From an uncultured Flavobacteriaceae bacterium (GTDB lineage Bacteria > Bacteroidota > Bacteroidia > Flavobacteriales > Flavobacteriaceae), in assembly GCA_947502495.1 (NCBI GenBank), contig CANNAC010000013.1, positions 1 through 64,000 of the forward strand: DNA of 64,000 bases. The letters run 5' to 3'. Both the position numbers and the translations under genes were made by a program. Under the pieces are notes generated by a model. The model saw only the letters and a list, made by a program, of their open reading frames with translations. It had not been told where the DNA came from and ran no database searches. This document shows, in pieces, positions 53,695-63,072 of this stretch (position 1 is the first letter of the stretch; the number at the start of each line of letters is the position of its first letter).

Positions 53695-54059
53695 AAAGCA
53701 TTAATTAGTAATAACGCCCAACCAGCGACTAAAAATAAACCACCAATAGGAGTAACCGGACCTAGAAACCGAAGCTTTTTCCCTTTCGCATCCGATAAAA
53801 CCAATCCGTAAATACTAAAAGAAAATAGTATAATTCCTATCGTAAAACACCAATACGTTGCTGAGGTTGTGTTGTTAGAATTAAAGCCCAAAACGAGCAA
53901 TACAATAGCATGATACATTTGGTATTTTACACCAACTTCAAAACTTTGTAATTGATCTGTAGATAAAATTTTCTTCAAAGCATGCGCGCCAAAAGCGCCA
54001 AAAATAACAGATAGCATACCAAAAACAGCAGCTGTAGCAAGTGTAATTTGTGGTGACAT
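53691..54059 (-). CDS. DUF423 family membrane protein
   Basis: A 122-aa inner-membrane protein with four helices. FGAFGAHALKKILSTDQLQSFEVGVKYQMYHAIVLLVLGF is the hallmark of DUF423 (YwdK/YgdD type), and GPVTPIGGLFLVAGWALLLI closes it. The function is unknown. It is 15 bp downstream of the methyltransferase gene on the same strand and probably in its operon. Confidence 0.93.
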   Translation of the reverse strand: MSPQITLATAAVFGMLSVIFGAFGAHALKKILSTDQLQSFEVGVKYQMYHAIVLLVLGFNSNNTTSATYWCFTIGIILFSFSIYGLVLSDAKGKKLRFLGPVTPIGGLFLVAGWALLLINAF

Positions 54060-54074
54060 AAAAGTAAAATGTTT

Positions 54075-54839
54075 TTATTTATAAACGACAGGAATAATTT
54101 CTCCTTGGAGCAAACAATATTTCTTAATTTCTGCTTCGGAAAGCATTGCAGTGTAATCCACTTCATTTACCATAAAACCAACCTCTCTTAGTTTATTAAA
54201 GTAATCGTGTCCATAGACACGAACATGATCGTATTGACCAAATATTTTACCGCGTTCTTTTTTATCGGTAATGGTATTGTCTTCAAAAGTAGTATGTCTA
54301 CTCAAGTCTTGTGGTATTTGAAAGATACCATAACCGCCAGGTTTCATCACACGATATAATTCATGTATCGCTTTTATGTCATCTGGAATATGTTCTAACA
54401 CATGATTACATAAAATGATATCATAACTATTGTCTTTAAACGGAAGATTACAAATATCTGCTTTCACGTCTGCAATAGGAGAAAGTAAATCTGTTGTTGT
54501 ATAGTCTAGGTTTTTTAACGCTCTAAAGCGATCTAAAAAGCATTGTTCTGGTGCAAAGTGAAGTACGCTTTTTTCCGCAGTAAAGAAACTAGTTTCATTT
54601 TTTAAATACAACCACAACAACCGATGACGCTCTAAACTTAAAGTAGAAGGAGAAAGTACATTCTCACGTTGTGTCTCATAGCCATAAGATAAAAAGCTTT
54701 TAAAACTTTTACCATCAATAGGGTCTGTGAAAGTGTTTCCTTTTAAAAAGTATGCCAAAATAGGACGTGCAATATAACTAAGCCTTATTAGTAAAGGTCT
54801 TGGGATAATATTTAAAATTATTTTGAAGAGTTTTTTCAA
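54075..54839 (-). CDS. class I SAM-dependent methyltransferase
   Basis: A 254-aa protein with a Rossmann methyltransferase core (Methyltransf_11 type) after a 75-residue lead. The SAM-binding region around [14 protein letters not shown] replaces the usual glycine-rich loop, and [23 protein letters not shown] and [16 protein letters not shown] are motifs II-III. The long C-terminal part ([20 protein letters not shown]) is typical of a subgroup acting on unknown small molecules or glycans. It overlaps the DUF3050 gene by 4 bp (ATGA-like), so the two are coupled. Confidence 0.87.
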   Translation of the reverse strand: MKKLFKIILNIIPRPLLIRLSYIARPILAYFLKGNTFTDPIDGKSFKSFLSYGYETQRENVLSPSTLSLERHRLLWLYLKNETSFFTAEKSVLHFAPEQCFLDRFRALKNLDYTTTDLLSPIADVKADICNLPFKDNSYDIILCNHVLEHIPDDIKAIHELYRVMKPGGYGIFQIPQDLSRHTTFEDNTITDKKERGKIFGQYDHVRVYGHDYFNKLREVGFMVNEVDYTAMLSEAEIKKYCLLQGEIIPVVYK

Positions 54840-55624
54840 ATTAATGTACTTTCAACTATTGTTTTTTCAGATATTAGAAGTGTAATATTGTCCCATAAAG
54901 CAATTCTTTGTTGTAATGCTTCTTTTGCTGCTATTAAAACTTCATCCCATTTATTCTCATCCTTTTCACATAATTCTTCAATCATTTTTAAAGATAACGG
55001 ACCATGTTCATCTCCATCTAATTCAATATGTCTATTTAAATAATAGGATAGCTTATTGTAAGTGTTATCTTGGGTTTGAGAATGTTTAATAATTTGAAAA
55101 AACATGTCTGGAATAATATCTTCTCTGCCAAATGTAAATGCGGCGGCTATAATATGTGGTTTGCTCGTTTTAATAATACTAAAAGTAAAAGCAATAAACT
55201 GAAATGTTTTTTTGTTTAAATTTATGCTTTTTGCAGCTTCTTCAATAGTTCGCCCTTTTTTTAATTCTGCTATAAATTTATCAATACTATTCGTATTGGC
55301 TCCTAATTGATGCATCGCATCTAGGTACATTTCAAAATGACTTTTAGCTTCCCCTAATTCATTAATATCACTTTCTTCTCCTAAAACTATTTCATTAATA
55401 AAACGAGATGTTGCAGGATTAGAAACAGGAATCCAAGGTAGGGTTGTAGTTGTTAGTTGGTTTTGAAGTGCTTTTAATAGCGACATGAAATCCCACACAG
55501 CAAATACATGTTGCTCCATAAATAATTTTATGTCATCAACATTAGATAAAACAGTATATAATTTATGCGTATTTAATTGATGCCTCAATGGTTGAAGCTT
55601 TTCTTCTATGGTACTAATTGTCAT
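54836..55624 (-). CDS. DUF3050 protein, heme-oxygenase-like helical fold
   Basis: A 262-aa all-helical cytosolic protein matching DUF3050 from memory. Potential metal ligands are arranged along the helices: E37 and H39 ([12 protein letters not shown]), E168 ([11 protein letters not shown]), and H199, D203 and H207 ([11 protein letters not shown]). This recalls the di-iron oxidases of the heme-oxygenase-like superfamily, in which E/H, E and D-x3-H sets bind iron. Enzyme activity is inferred only. Partner genes are map (6 bp upstream) and the methyltransferase (4-bp overlap downstream). Confidence 0.85.
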   Translation of the reverse strand: MTISTIEEKLQPLRHQLNTHKLYTVLSNVDDIKLFMEQHVFAVWDFMSLLKALQNQLTTTTLPWIPVSNPATSRFINEIVLGEESDINELGEAKSHFEMYLDAMHQLGANTNSIDKFIAELKKGRTIEEAAKSINLNKKTFQFIAFTFSIIKTSKPHIIAAAFTFGREDIIPDMFFQIIKHSQTQDNTYNKLSYYLNRHIELDGDEHGPLSLKMIEELCEKDENKWDEVLIAAKEALQQRIALWDNITLLISEKTIVESTLI

Positions 55625-55630
55625 AATTAA

Positions 55631-56449
55631 TTATAATACTAATTGCTTTTGTCTAAACGCATCTTCCTCATCACTCACAATTCCTAAAGCTTCATATATA
55701 TAAGCAAAAGTTGAAAGTAGTTCTGGTTTGCCATCTACTATAGCAACGTCATGCTCAAAATGTGCAGAAGGCTTATTGTCTAACGTAGTGATCGTCCAAC
55801 CATCTCTGTGTTGTTTGATGTTTTTTGTACCAAGGTTAATCATTGGCTCAATAGCTACAACCATACCTTCAATAAACTTTTTACCACGACCACGTTTACC
55901 ATAGTTTGGCATTTCTGGATCTTCGTGCATTTTGGTTCCTAAACCATGTCCTACAAGTTCTCTAACCACACCATAACCATGATCTTCGCAATACTTTTGT
56001 ATCGCATAACCAACATCACCAACACGATTACCAACTTTTAATTCTTTTATTCCAACGTAAAGAGATTCTTTAGTGACTTGTAAAAGTTTTTCGGTTTCTG
56101 GGTCAATCTCACCAACAGCAAAAGTGTAGGCGTGATCTCCATAATAACCATTTTTTATAGAACCACAATCGATAGATATAATATCACCTTCTACTAAAGG
56201 AGTATTGTTCGGAATACCATGAACGACTTGTGAGTTCGGACTCATACAAAGTGTGTTTGGGAAATCATATAAACCTAAAAAACCAGGTATTGCACCTTGA
56301 TCTCTAATACACGCTTCTGCAATTTTATCTAACTCTAAAGTGGTTACTCCAGGCTTCACTGCTTTAGCAACTTCCCCTAATGTTTTAGACACTACTAATG
56401 CGGCTTCACGCATTAATTCTATTTCTTCTCTTGTTTTTACAATAATCAT
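55631..56449 (-). CDS. map: type I methionine aminopeptidase
   Basis: A 272-aa metalloenzyme that removes initiator methionine from new proteins. All five ligands of the di-metal site are present: D94, D105, H168, E201 and E232, and the substrate-contact H77 (SQVVHGIP). It begins at MIIVKTREEIELMREAA, typical of the class. It lacks the N-terminal zinc-finger extension of type Ia forms. It leads the set map, DUF3050, methyltransferase, DUF423 on the minus strand. Confidence 0.97.
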   Translation of the reverse strand: MIIVKTREEIELMREAALVVSKTLGEVAKAVKPGVTTLELDKIAEACIRDQGAIPGFLGLYDFPNTLCMSPNSQVVHGIPNNTPLVEGDIISIDCGSIKNGYYGDHAYTFAVGEIDPETEKLLQVTKESLYVGIKELKVGNRVGDVGYAIQKYCEDHGYGVVRELVGHGLGTKMHEDPEMPNYGKRGRGKKFIEGMVVAIEPMINLGTKNIKQHRDGWTITTLDNKPSAHFEHDVAIVDGKPELLSTFAYIYEALGIVSDEEDAFRQKQLVL

Positions 56450-56547
56450 AGGACATAAAAATATGGTGCAAAGATACTAAAAATAACAAAGGATACTTTT
56501 TTTATTGAAACATGATATCCGACAGTTTTTATACTTTATTTATTCAA

Positions 56548-56555
56548 TAATTTTG
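56548..56555 (+). promoter_or_regulatory. -7 promoter element of the CoA-transferase gene
   Basis: TAATTTTG fits TAnnTTTG, 18 bp before the ATG. Confidence 0.5.
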
Positions 56556-56573
56556 TGACACAAATAAAAGTAT

Positions 56574-57845
56574 ATGTATAGATCCGTTAGTGCAGAAGAA
56601 GCAGTACAAGTAATTAAATCGAATAGTAAAGTTTATATTCAGGCAGCAGCAGCAGCTCCTCAGTCGCTTATACAAGCAATGACTGCTCGTCATGAAGAAT
56701 TAAGAAATGTAACGGTTTGCCATTTGCATACCGAAGGGGACGCTCCTTATGCAAATCCAGCGTTAAAGGATAGTTTTCATGTGAACTCTTTTTTTATCGG
56801 AAAAAATGTAAGACATACCTTAAAAGCCGGAAATGGTTCCTATACCCCAATTTTTTTAAGTGAATTACCTTTGCTTTTTAAACGAAATATTATTGATTTA
56901 GATGTCGCACTAATTCATGTTTCTGTTCCAGATAAACACGGGTATTGTTCGTTAGGTGTTTCGGTAGAAGCAACTTTAGCTGCAATTGATAATGCCAAAC
57001 ATGTAATTGCACAAGTAAATAGAAATATGCCTAGAACGCATGGTGCCGGAATTATTCATGTTTCTGAAATTGATTTATTTGTAGAGTCTAATGACGATTT
57101 ACCAACACATGATATTGTAGCGCCAACAGTTATTGAAAGTCAAATTGGAAATCATGTAGCTGGGTTAATTGAAGATCGAAGCACCTTACAAATGGGAATT
57201 GGTAGTATCCCAAATGCTGTTTTAACTCGATTGACAAATCATAAAGATTTAGGTCTCCATACTGAAATGTTTTCCGATGGTGTTATTGATTTAATCTTAA
57301 AAGATGTTATTAACGGAAACTATAAAGGTGTAAGTCGAGGTCGTGCATTGTCTACTTTTTTAATTGGATCGAAACGTTTGTACGATTATGTAGATGATAA
57401 TCCTTTTGTAGAAATGCGAGCATCTAATTACACCAACGATGTTTTAAAAATAAAACAGAACCCAAAGATGGTTGCTATTAATTCAGCTATAGAAGTCGAT
57501 CTTACAGGACAAGTATGTGCCGATTCTATAGGAGCACATATGTATTCTGGAGTAGGGGGTCAGATGGATTTTATTAGAGGTGCATCTTTAAGTGAAGGAG
57601 GAAAAGCAATTATAGCTTTGCCATCTACTACTAAATCGGGTATAAGTAGAATTGTTGCTTCGTTAAAACCAGGAGCAGGAGTAGTAACTACTAGAGCACA
57701 CGTGCATTATATTGTAACCGAATATGGTATTGCTAATCTGTACGGGAAAACAATTAAAGAGCGTGTAAAAGCATTAGTGAATATTGCGCATCCAGACCAT
57801 AGAGAAATTATAGATAAGCAGTATTTTGATTTGATAAAAGGCTAG
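56574..57845 (+). CDS. acetyl-CoA hydrolase/transferase (4-hydroxybutyrate/acetate CoA-transferase-like)
   Basis: A 423-aa class I CoA-transferase of two similar halves. The catalytic Glu that forms the glutamyl-CoA thioester is E231 in LGLHTEMFSDGVIDL. Other landmarks are VSVPDKHGYCSLGVSVEAT, LQMGIGSIPNAVL, GVGGQMDFIRGA and VTEYGIANLYGKTIKERVKALV. These enzymes exchange CoA between acetate and other acids, or hydrolyse acetyl-CoA; the partner acid is unknown. It is convergent with the HAD gene, their ends overlapping by 4 bp. Confidence 0.92.
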   Translation: MYRSVSAEEAVQVIKSNSKVYIQAAAAAPQSLIQAMTARHEELRNVTVCHLHTEGDAPYANPALKDSFHVNSFFIGKNVRHTLKAGNGSYTPIFLSELPLLFKRNIIDLDVALIHVSVPDKHGYCSLGVSVEATLAAIDNAKHVIAQVNRNMPRTHGAGIIHVSEIDLFVESNDDLPTHDIVAPTVIESQIGNHVAGLIEDRSTLQMGIGSIPNAVLTRLTNHKDLGLHTEMFSDGVIDLILKDVINGNYKGVSRGRALSTFLIGSKRLYDYVDDNPFVEMRASNYTNDVLKIKQNPKMVAINSAIEVDLTGQVCADSIGAHMYSGVGGQMDFIRGASLSEGGKAIIALPSTTKSGISRIVASLKPGAGVVTTRAHVHYIVTEYGIANLYGKTIKERVKALVNIAHPDHREIIDKQYFDLIKG

Positions 57846-58261
57846 TGGTCTTTTCTGAAAAAGGAAAAGAACCCTTTCTTTTTTTGTGGTGTTTTTTGGT
57901 TGTATTTTGGATTTGAAAGATATTGATACACTTCTCCCCAGCCTAAAAAACCACCAATATTTCTATCATCTATAAATAAATCTGCGTGAATTTTTCTGCT
58001 TTTTGAAGGGTCAAATTGCTCTTCCGGAAAACTTTTATTTACGGCATAAAATTCAATACCTTTACTTTTACAAAAAGCAACAGCTTCTTCTAAAGGTACA
58101 CCACATCTGTAGGTCCATAGAATTAAACGATGCCCATCTGCTTGTAGTTTTTTAAGTGTTTCGATAGCAAAAAGTTTTGGTTTCCCAACTTTTGGATATG
58201 CATCGTCTACAATGGTTCCATCAAAATCAATGGCAAGAATAAGTTTATCGTTTAAATTCAT
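57842..58261 (-). CDS. small HAD-family phosphatase-like protein
   Basis: A 139-aa HAD-fold hydrolase without a cap domain (C0). The DxD motif is AIDFDGTIVDD (nucleophile D12, acid D14). W-T in LILWTYR takes the place of motif II, and DLFIDDRNIGG gives the acidic motif IV. The C-terminal 20 residues are basic and Phe-rich (KKKGFFSFFRKD), perhaps membrane-touching. The substrate is unknown. It is 28 bp after the thioredoxin-like gene on the same strand. Confidence 0.88.
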   Translation of the reverse strand: MNLNDKLILAIDFDGTIVDDAYPKVGKPKLFAIETLKKLQADGHRLILWTYRCGVPLEEAVAFCKSKGIEFYAVNKSFPEEQFDPSKSRKIHADLFIDDRNIGGFLGWGEVYQYLSNPKYNQKTPQKKKGFFSFFRKDH

Positions 58262-58289
58262 AGAAATTCATTAGCTGCAAATATATAAA

Positions 58290-58829
58290 TTATTCTTCTT
58301 CAAAATAGGCGTTTTTGTAAGGTTGATTCGTTAAAATATGTAAAATATCTTGTTCTAAACTTTCTATAGGATATTCTACTATTCTATTCATTTCTTTTCC
58401 GTCTTTGAAAAAAATAAGGGTTGGAACGTTCGTGATATTTAGGTTTTCTTCCAGTTTTTGAGGAGTTACTTTGTCTCTGTCCACAGCGGTTAACTGAAGA
58501 TTATCTAAATTAAAATTGGAAGCATCCAGGATTTTATAAATACCAGGAGTTTCTCTTTGACTGTCTTCGCACCAAGTTCCCATAAATAGTTTTATAGAAA
58601 CATCTTTTAGTTCTGGTTTTATAAGTGCTACTAAAGAATCATTTACTTTGTAATCGGCATAAGTTGTCGTATACCAACTATTAAAAGGGGCTTGTTGTAA
58701 GCCTTCTTCATTTGCAGGTCCTAATAACATCATTGTATCTTCCTCTTCATCCAGAACAGCTATATTGATTGCCTGTTCTTTACAAGCAAAACAAATTAGG
58801 GCAATAAAAATAAAATATAAATTTTTCAT
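58290..58829 (-). CDS. thioredoxin-fold lipoprotein with monothiol CEDS site
   Basis: A 179-aa lipoprotein (lipobox CFAC, C16) with a thioredoxin-like domain from about 65. The active site is GTWCEDSQRE: C87 is kept but the second cysteine of CxxC is S90. NVPTLIFFKDG holds the cis-proline. A CxxS site cannot oxidise or reduce substrates by the normal dithiol cycle, so a role in isomerisation, disulphide sensing or binding is more likely. It is 6 bp after gpmI on the same strand, so probably co-transcribed. Confidence 0.88.
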   Translation of the reverse strand: MKNLYFIFIALICFACKEQAINIAVLDEEEDTMMLLGPANEEGLQQAPFNSWYTTTYADYKVNDSLVALIKPELKDVSIKLFMGTWCEDSQRETPGIYKILDASNFNLDNLQLTAVDRDKVTPQKLEENLNITNVPTLIFFKDGKEMNRIVEYPIESLEQDILHILTNQPYKNAYFEEE

Positions 58830-58835
58830 AGGTTG

Positions 58836-60353
58836 TTATATTAAAGCATGTTGTGTCATCGCTTTAGGTTGTTCTATACCAATAAGTTTTAGAATAGTAG
58901 GAGCGATATCTCCTAAAATACCATCCTTAATATGTTTTAAATCTTTGTCTATTAAAATAATTGGAACCGGATTTGTGGTATGTGCCGTATTTGGTGATCC
59001 ATCTGGATTTATCATGGTTTCACAATTACCATGATCTGCAATTAGTATGGTGGTATAATCATTTTCTAGGGCAGTAGTTATTACTTTTTCTACGCAAGTA
59101 TCTACAGCCTCGCACGCTTTTATTGCTGCTGCCATAACTCCAGTATGTCCAACCATATCTCCATTTGCAAAGTTTAAGCAAACAAAATCTACTTCTCCTT
59201 TTTCCAATTCCGGAACAAGTGCATCGGTAAGTTCGAAAGCACTCATTTCTGGTTTTAAATCGTAGGTAGCAACTTTAGGAGAGTTTTTTAATATTCTACT
59301 TTCTCCTTCAAAAGGAGCTTCTCTTCCTCCAGAAAAGAAAAAAGTAACATGCGGATATTTCTCTGTTTCGGCAATACGTATTTGTTTTTTATGATGTTTT
59401 TCTAAAACTTCACCAAGTGTTTCTGTTAAATTATCTTTGTCATAAATCACATGCATTCCTGTAAAAGAATCATCATAATTGGTCATGGTCACATAATGCA
59501 ATTTTAATTTATGCATGTTCTGTTCATGAAAGTCTTTTTGCGATAAAGCCTCTGTTAATTGTCTTCCGCGATCTGTTCTAAAGTTGAAAAACACAATAAC
59601 ATCGCCTTCTTCAATTTTAGCAATTGGTTGATTCGATGTATCTACAGCGATTATTGGTTTAATAAATTCGTCTGTAATATCATTATCATAATTCGCTTTA
59701 ATAGATTTTAAAATATTGGTAGAATGTTCGCCTTCGCCATTTACCATAGCATCATAAGCTAGCTTAACACGTTCCCAGCGTTTGTCTCTATCCATTGCAT
59801 AATACCTTCCGGTAACCGAAGCTATTTTGGTGTTTTTATTTTCTAAATACGCTTCTAGTTCTGTGACAAAACCATAACCAGATTTTGGATCTACATCTCG
59901 ACCATCTGTAAACGCATGAATGAAAGATTTTTGAACTCCGGCGTCTTCAATAGCATCTACCAAACCTAATAAATGACTTATATGAGAATGTACGCCGCCA
60001 TCACTAACTAAACCTAAAAAGTGTACCGCTTTATTATTTTGTTTGGCGTAACTAAAAGCATCTACAAGTACTTTTTCTTGCGCTAATGTTTTGTTTTTTA
60101 CGGCTAAATTTATGCGTACCAAATCTTGATATACAATACGTCCCGCTCCAAGATTCATATGTCCAACTTCAGAGTTTCCCATTTGTCCTTCTGGTAAACC
60201 AACATGTAAACCGTCTGTGCGTAAAGAGGCGTTTGGGTATTTGTTGTATAAGGAATCTATAAAAGGAATATTCGCATTATCTATAGCTGAAACTTTAGGG
60301 TCAGGAGATTTTCCCCAACCGTCTAAAATCATAAGAATTACTTTTTTGTTCAT
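58836..60353 (-). CDS. gpmI: 2,3-bisphosphoglycerate-independent phosphoglycerate mutase
   Basis: A 505-aa di-manganese enzyme that interconverts 3- and 2-phosphoglycerate in glycolysis. The start was set at the ATG giving MNKKVILMILDGWGKSP; a TTG 24 bases upstream would add an unconserved leader. The nucleophile is S61 in GQMGNSEVGHMNLGAGR. Metal ligands are D11 and those in DGDMVGH- and IADHGNCE-type segments (ANGDMVGHTG, LIADHGNCETM). The lid domain has HAFTDGRDVDPKSG and GRYYAMDRDKRWER. The alkaline-phosphatase superfamily layout is complete. Confidence 0.97.
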   Translation of the reverse strand: MNKKVILMILDGWGKSPDPKVSAIDNANIPFIDSLYNKYPNASLRTDGLHVGLPEGQMGNSEVGHMNLGAGRIVYQDLVRINLAVKNKTLAQEKVLVDAFSYAKQNNKAVHFLGLVSDGGVHSHISHLLGLVDAIEDAGVQKSFIHAFTDGRDVDPKSGYGFVTELEAYLENKNTKIASVTGRYYAMDRDKRWERVKLAYDAMVNGEGEHSTNILKSIKANYDNDITDEFIKPIIAVDTSNQPIAKIEEGDVIVFFNFRTDRGRQLTEALSQKDFHEQNMHKLKLHYVTMTNYDDSFTGMHVIYDKDNLTETLGEVLEKHHKKQIRIAETEKYPHVTFFFSGGREAPFEGESRILKNSPKVATYDLKPEMSAFELTDALVPELEKGEVDFVCLNFANGDMVGHTGVMAAAIKACEAVDTCVEKVITTALENDYTTILIADHGNCETMINPDGSPNTAHTTNPVPIILIDKDLKHIKDGILGDIAPTILKLIGIEQPKAMTQHALI

Positions 60354-60610
60354 GTTACGATAGTGTTTAGTATTCAAATATAATTTATTATAACAGAAAT
60401 AGCATGTTAAATAAGGGGAAGCTTATTAAAAAATAGTTCCAAGTTTAGCTGAATTTTATTAGGATGACATTGTTAATGATAGGATAACGTATTTGTTTAC
60501 AGTATGTTAATTAAATGTTATTTGTTGGCTATTGTGTAACACTTAATAATGGATGTCGTCTTTATTATGTAATTAAAAATCATATTAACAATCAATTAAA
60601 ATCATTCATC

Positions 60611-60997
60611 ATGAAAAAAACAATCATTTTATCAGCAATCGCATTAAGTATCACTGTTGGGACTTTATATGCAAATCCTTCATTAGAAGTTGAAAATCAA
60701 ATCCATGTAGAAACGGTTATGGAAGCTAGTCCATTTCATTTGTCTATAATTAAGGGCGATTTTACAATGGTAAAAAAGCTATTAGATTTAGGAGCAAATG
60801 TTAATGAGAAATGGAACGGATTAAGTCCGGCCATGTATGCAGCAAAATTTAATAGAGCTAAAATATTAAAGCTTTTAATAACGCATGGAGCTACATTAAA
60901 TTCCAAGTCTAAAGACGGTTATACGGCTAAAAAATATGCAAAAATATCTAAGGCTACAGAAGCTATGGCAGTACTGGAAAACGCATTGGATAAATAA
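60611..60997 (+). CDS. exported ankyrin-repeat protein
   Basis: A 128-aa protein with a signal peptide (MKKTIILSAIALSITVGTLYA); the start was set at this ATG because an upstream TTG would bury it. The mature part holds about three ankyrin repeats (SPFHLSIIKGDFTMVKKLLDLGANVNE, then LSPAMYAAKFNRAKILKLLITHGATLN). Ankyrin repeats bind proteins, and small periplasmic versions are partner proteins in some bacteria. It is alone, with a 233-bp upstream region and a shared terminator. The partner is unknown. Confidence 0.85.
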   Translation: MKKTIILSAIALSITVGTLYANPSLEVENQIHVETVMEASPFHLSIIKGDFTMVKKLLDLGANVNEKWNGLSPAMYAAKFNRAKILKLLITHGATLNSKSKDGYTAKKYAKISKATEAMAVLENALDK

Positions 60998-61017
60998 TAG
61001 TTTCCTTTTTCGTTTTC

Positions 61018-61057
61018 ATAAAAAAGCCTTGAGATAATTCTCAAGGCTTTTTTTTAT
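61018..61057. terminator. bidirectional terminator
   Basis: AAGCCTTGAGA pairs with TCTCAAGGCTT across a 4-nt loop, with A and T runs on the sides. It serves the ankyrin gene (plus) and the M48 gene (minus). Confidence 0.87.
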
Positions 61058-61824
61058 TGTAACTGACTTTTATACTTCTTTATAGATTCTCTAATTTTTT
61101 CTATGCGATTGTCTGGATCTGGATGCGAGCTTTGAAATTCTGGAACACGATTTGGTCCAGCGGCAGCTTTTAAAATTTCCATAACATCAATCATTTCTTC
61201 TGGATCATAACCGGCTCTTAACATAAAACGTACGCCAAGATCATCACTTTCTAATTCATCACCACGACCATTTTTTAAAATTAAGTTCTGCCCAACACCT
61301 CCAATTAATCCACCAACATCACCACCAACAGAACCTGCAGTAGAAAGTCCTTGCCATAGTTCACTATTTGCAATACGTTCTGCACTATGTTTACCAAGTA
61401 CATGCCCAATTTCATGGCCTAAAACACCTGCTAATTGATCTTCATTTTCTAACTGAGAAAACAGTGCATAGGTAATGAAAATTTGTCCGCCAGGTAATGC
61501 AAAAGCATTTATAGTTTCTGGATCTGCCAATAAATGAAACTCATATCTATAAGGTGTTTCTTTAGCAATACTGTTGTTTATTAGTTTGTTTCCAACATTA
61601 TCTACTAAAGCTTGGTAGCTTTCATTTGGATATAAACCGCCATGTTGCGCAGCCATTTGGTCTCTACTTTGTAAGCCCATTTGTATTTCTTCATCTACCG
61701 TTAAGGAAATAGCTTGCTTTTTTCCTGTATACGGATTTATCTCTTGCGATGAGAAGTATTTAAAGCCAAAATAAGCAGCTATACATAGTCCTATAATTAA
61801 TCTTACTTTTAAATTCCCTCTCAT
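61054..61824 (-). CDS. M48-family metallopeptidase
   Basis: A 256-aa zinc peptidase with one N-terminal membrane anchor (about 7-22). The domain has HEIGH (H137, E138, H141) and the third ligand E192 in GDELESDDLG. INAFALPGGQIFIT and the C-terminal SSHPDPDNRIEKI are typical of the BepA/Oma1-like group that controls envelope protein quality. It has no TPR tail like BepA. It lies 24 bp from the M15 peptidase gene on the same strand. Confidence 0.93.
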   Translation of the reverse strand: MRGNLKVRLIIGLCIAAYFGFKYFSSQEINPYTGKKQAISLTVDEEIQMGLQSRDQMAAQHGGLYPNESYQALVDNVGNKLINNSIAKETPYRYEFHLLADPETINAFALPGGQIFITYALFSQLENEDQLAGVLGHEIGHVLGKHSAERIANSELWQGLSTAGSVGGDVGGLIGGVGQNLILKNGRGDELESDDLGVRFMLRAGYDPEEMIDVMEILKAAAGPNRVPEFQSSHPDPDNRIEKIRESIKKYKSQLQ

Positions 61825-61848
61825 TTTAATGGTTTTAATATGTACAAT

Positions 61849-62577
61849 TTACAAAAGTTCTGGGTTAATATCTAAAATGTTTTCATTTCGATAGTTACTT
61901 AAAAAAGCTTCAGAAAAATGGGTGTTACCTAATAGTTTTTCTTTTTGAAGCACCTCTTGTAGGCTTAAATTTTTATAATTTTTTAAATAATTTTGTGATA
62001 ATGGTTTGTAGCTATAATGCCAAGGTTCGTATTTAAAACCTTTTCGGTTGGTATCTATAGTATATACTAGATGAAAGCCAAACGAATTGGCGTATTTATC
62101 CATCCATTTTTTTAAGTGAATATAGGAACCATCTCTGTGAAAATTTTGTTCACGAAGCACGTGTTTTGGCGCAGGTACATTAGCATCTATGATGTCCATG
62201 TCTGTTCCCCAATGATGTCTAGAAGTTCCAGGAATAGTAGAGTATGCAATGATCTTTTGAATGCTTTTTTCTTCGGAAAAACCTTGACTTCTATAGCGCT
62301 TGTATTTACGTTCCCAAATGCTTTTTTGATGTTCAAAATTTCTATAGCTGGAAACTATTTGAATATGTATTCCTTCTTTTAAAGCTTCTGTTTTCATTTC
62401 TTGAAAAGCAAAATGCGCTGCTTCTCTTAATTTATAATCTTTTCCAAAAAGAATGGGGTTTCCTTTGCCTATAAGCTCTTCCGAAGAAATTGTATTTTGA
62501 GCACATGCAAAACTAGGAACTGTAGCTAGAGCTATTCCTGTTAATGTGGTTTTCTTTATGAAGTTTCTTCTTTTCAA
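61849..62577 (-). CDS. M15-family D-Ala-D-Ala carboxypeptidase-like protein
   Basis: A 242-aa VanY/DacB-type zinc peptidase acting on peptidoglycan stems. Its N-terminus is a twin-arginine signal (RRNFIKK followed by a hydrophobic run), with C25 in PSFAC as a possible lipobox. The zinc site is S119-R-H121...D128 (SRHHWGTDMD) and E184-P-W-H187 (EPWHY). Tat export implies folding before transport. It probably trims D-Ala from peptidoglycan. It is upstream of the M48 gene on the same strand, possibly in one transcript. Confidence 0.9.
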   Translation of the reverse strand: MKRRNFIKKTTLTGIALATVPSFACAQNTISSEELIGKGNPILFGKDYKLREAAHFAFQEMKTEALKEGIHIQIVSSYRNFEHQKSIWERKYKRYRSQGFSEEKSIQKIIAYSTIPGTSRHHWGTDMDIIDANVPAPKHVLREQNFHRDGSYIHLKKWMDKYANSFGFHLVYTIDTNRKGFKYEPWHYSYKPLSQNYLKNYKNLSLQEVLQKEKLLGNTHFSEAFLSNYRNENILDINPELL

Positions 62578-62640
62578 ATTCAGATAAAGTTTTACAAATT
62601 ACGAGTCAAAATTAATTAAATTTACAACAAAAATTAAGGT

Positions 62641-63072
62641 ATGCATTTTTCGTTTAAAATAATTGAAAAAGAAAACATTTCAACAATCCTTCCTTTGGTT
62701 CTTGAGTTAAATGAAGGGAAAGTTTCTATAGAAATACTAGAAAAACGTTTTCAAGAAATTATAACTCAAAATTATGAATGCGCTGGTATTTATGATGGCG
62801 AAAAACTGATTGGTATTTCTGGTATGTGGTTTTGTACGAGACATTATTCTGGAAAAAGTGTCGAATTAGATCATGTGTATATAGATGATACCTATAGAAA
62901 TCATGGTTTAGGAAAACAGTTTATGCAATGGATTATAGATTATGTGAAAACTAAAAATGTGGAAACTATGGAGTTAAATGCCTACATAGAAAATCCTGCT
63001 TCCCATCGGTTTTACGAGAATCTAGATTTTAAAAAACCGGGATATCATTTTGTTAAAAAGCTTAATAATTAA
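62641..63072 (+). CDS. GNAT-family N-acetyltransferase
   Basis: A 143-aa acetyl-CoA-dependent acetyltransferase. The acyl-CoA site is YRNHGLGKQFM (Q/RxxGxG/A type), preceded by LDHVYIDDT and followed by ELNAYIENPASHRFYENLDF (motif B). The acceptor (amine or protein Lys) is unknown. It is divergent from the M15 gene and convergent with the T9SS cargo gene, overlapping its end by 11 bp. Confidence 0.88.
   Translation: MHFSFKIIEKENISTILPLVLELNEGKVSIEILEKRFQEIITQNYECAGIYDGEKLIGISGMWFCTRHYSGKSVELDHVYIDDTYRNHGLGKQFMQWIIDYVKTKNVETMELNAYIENPASHRFYENLDFKKPGYHFVKKLNN

Noticed and set aside
60354-60377. Upstream TTG start of gpmI.
   Set aside because: It adds eight unconserved residues; the ATG at 60353 matches the family start.
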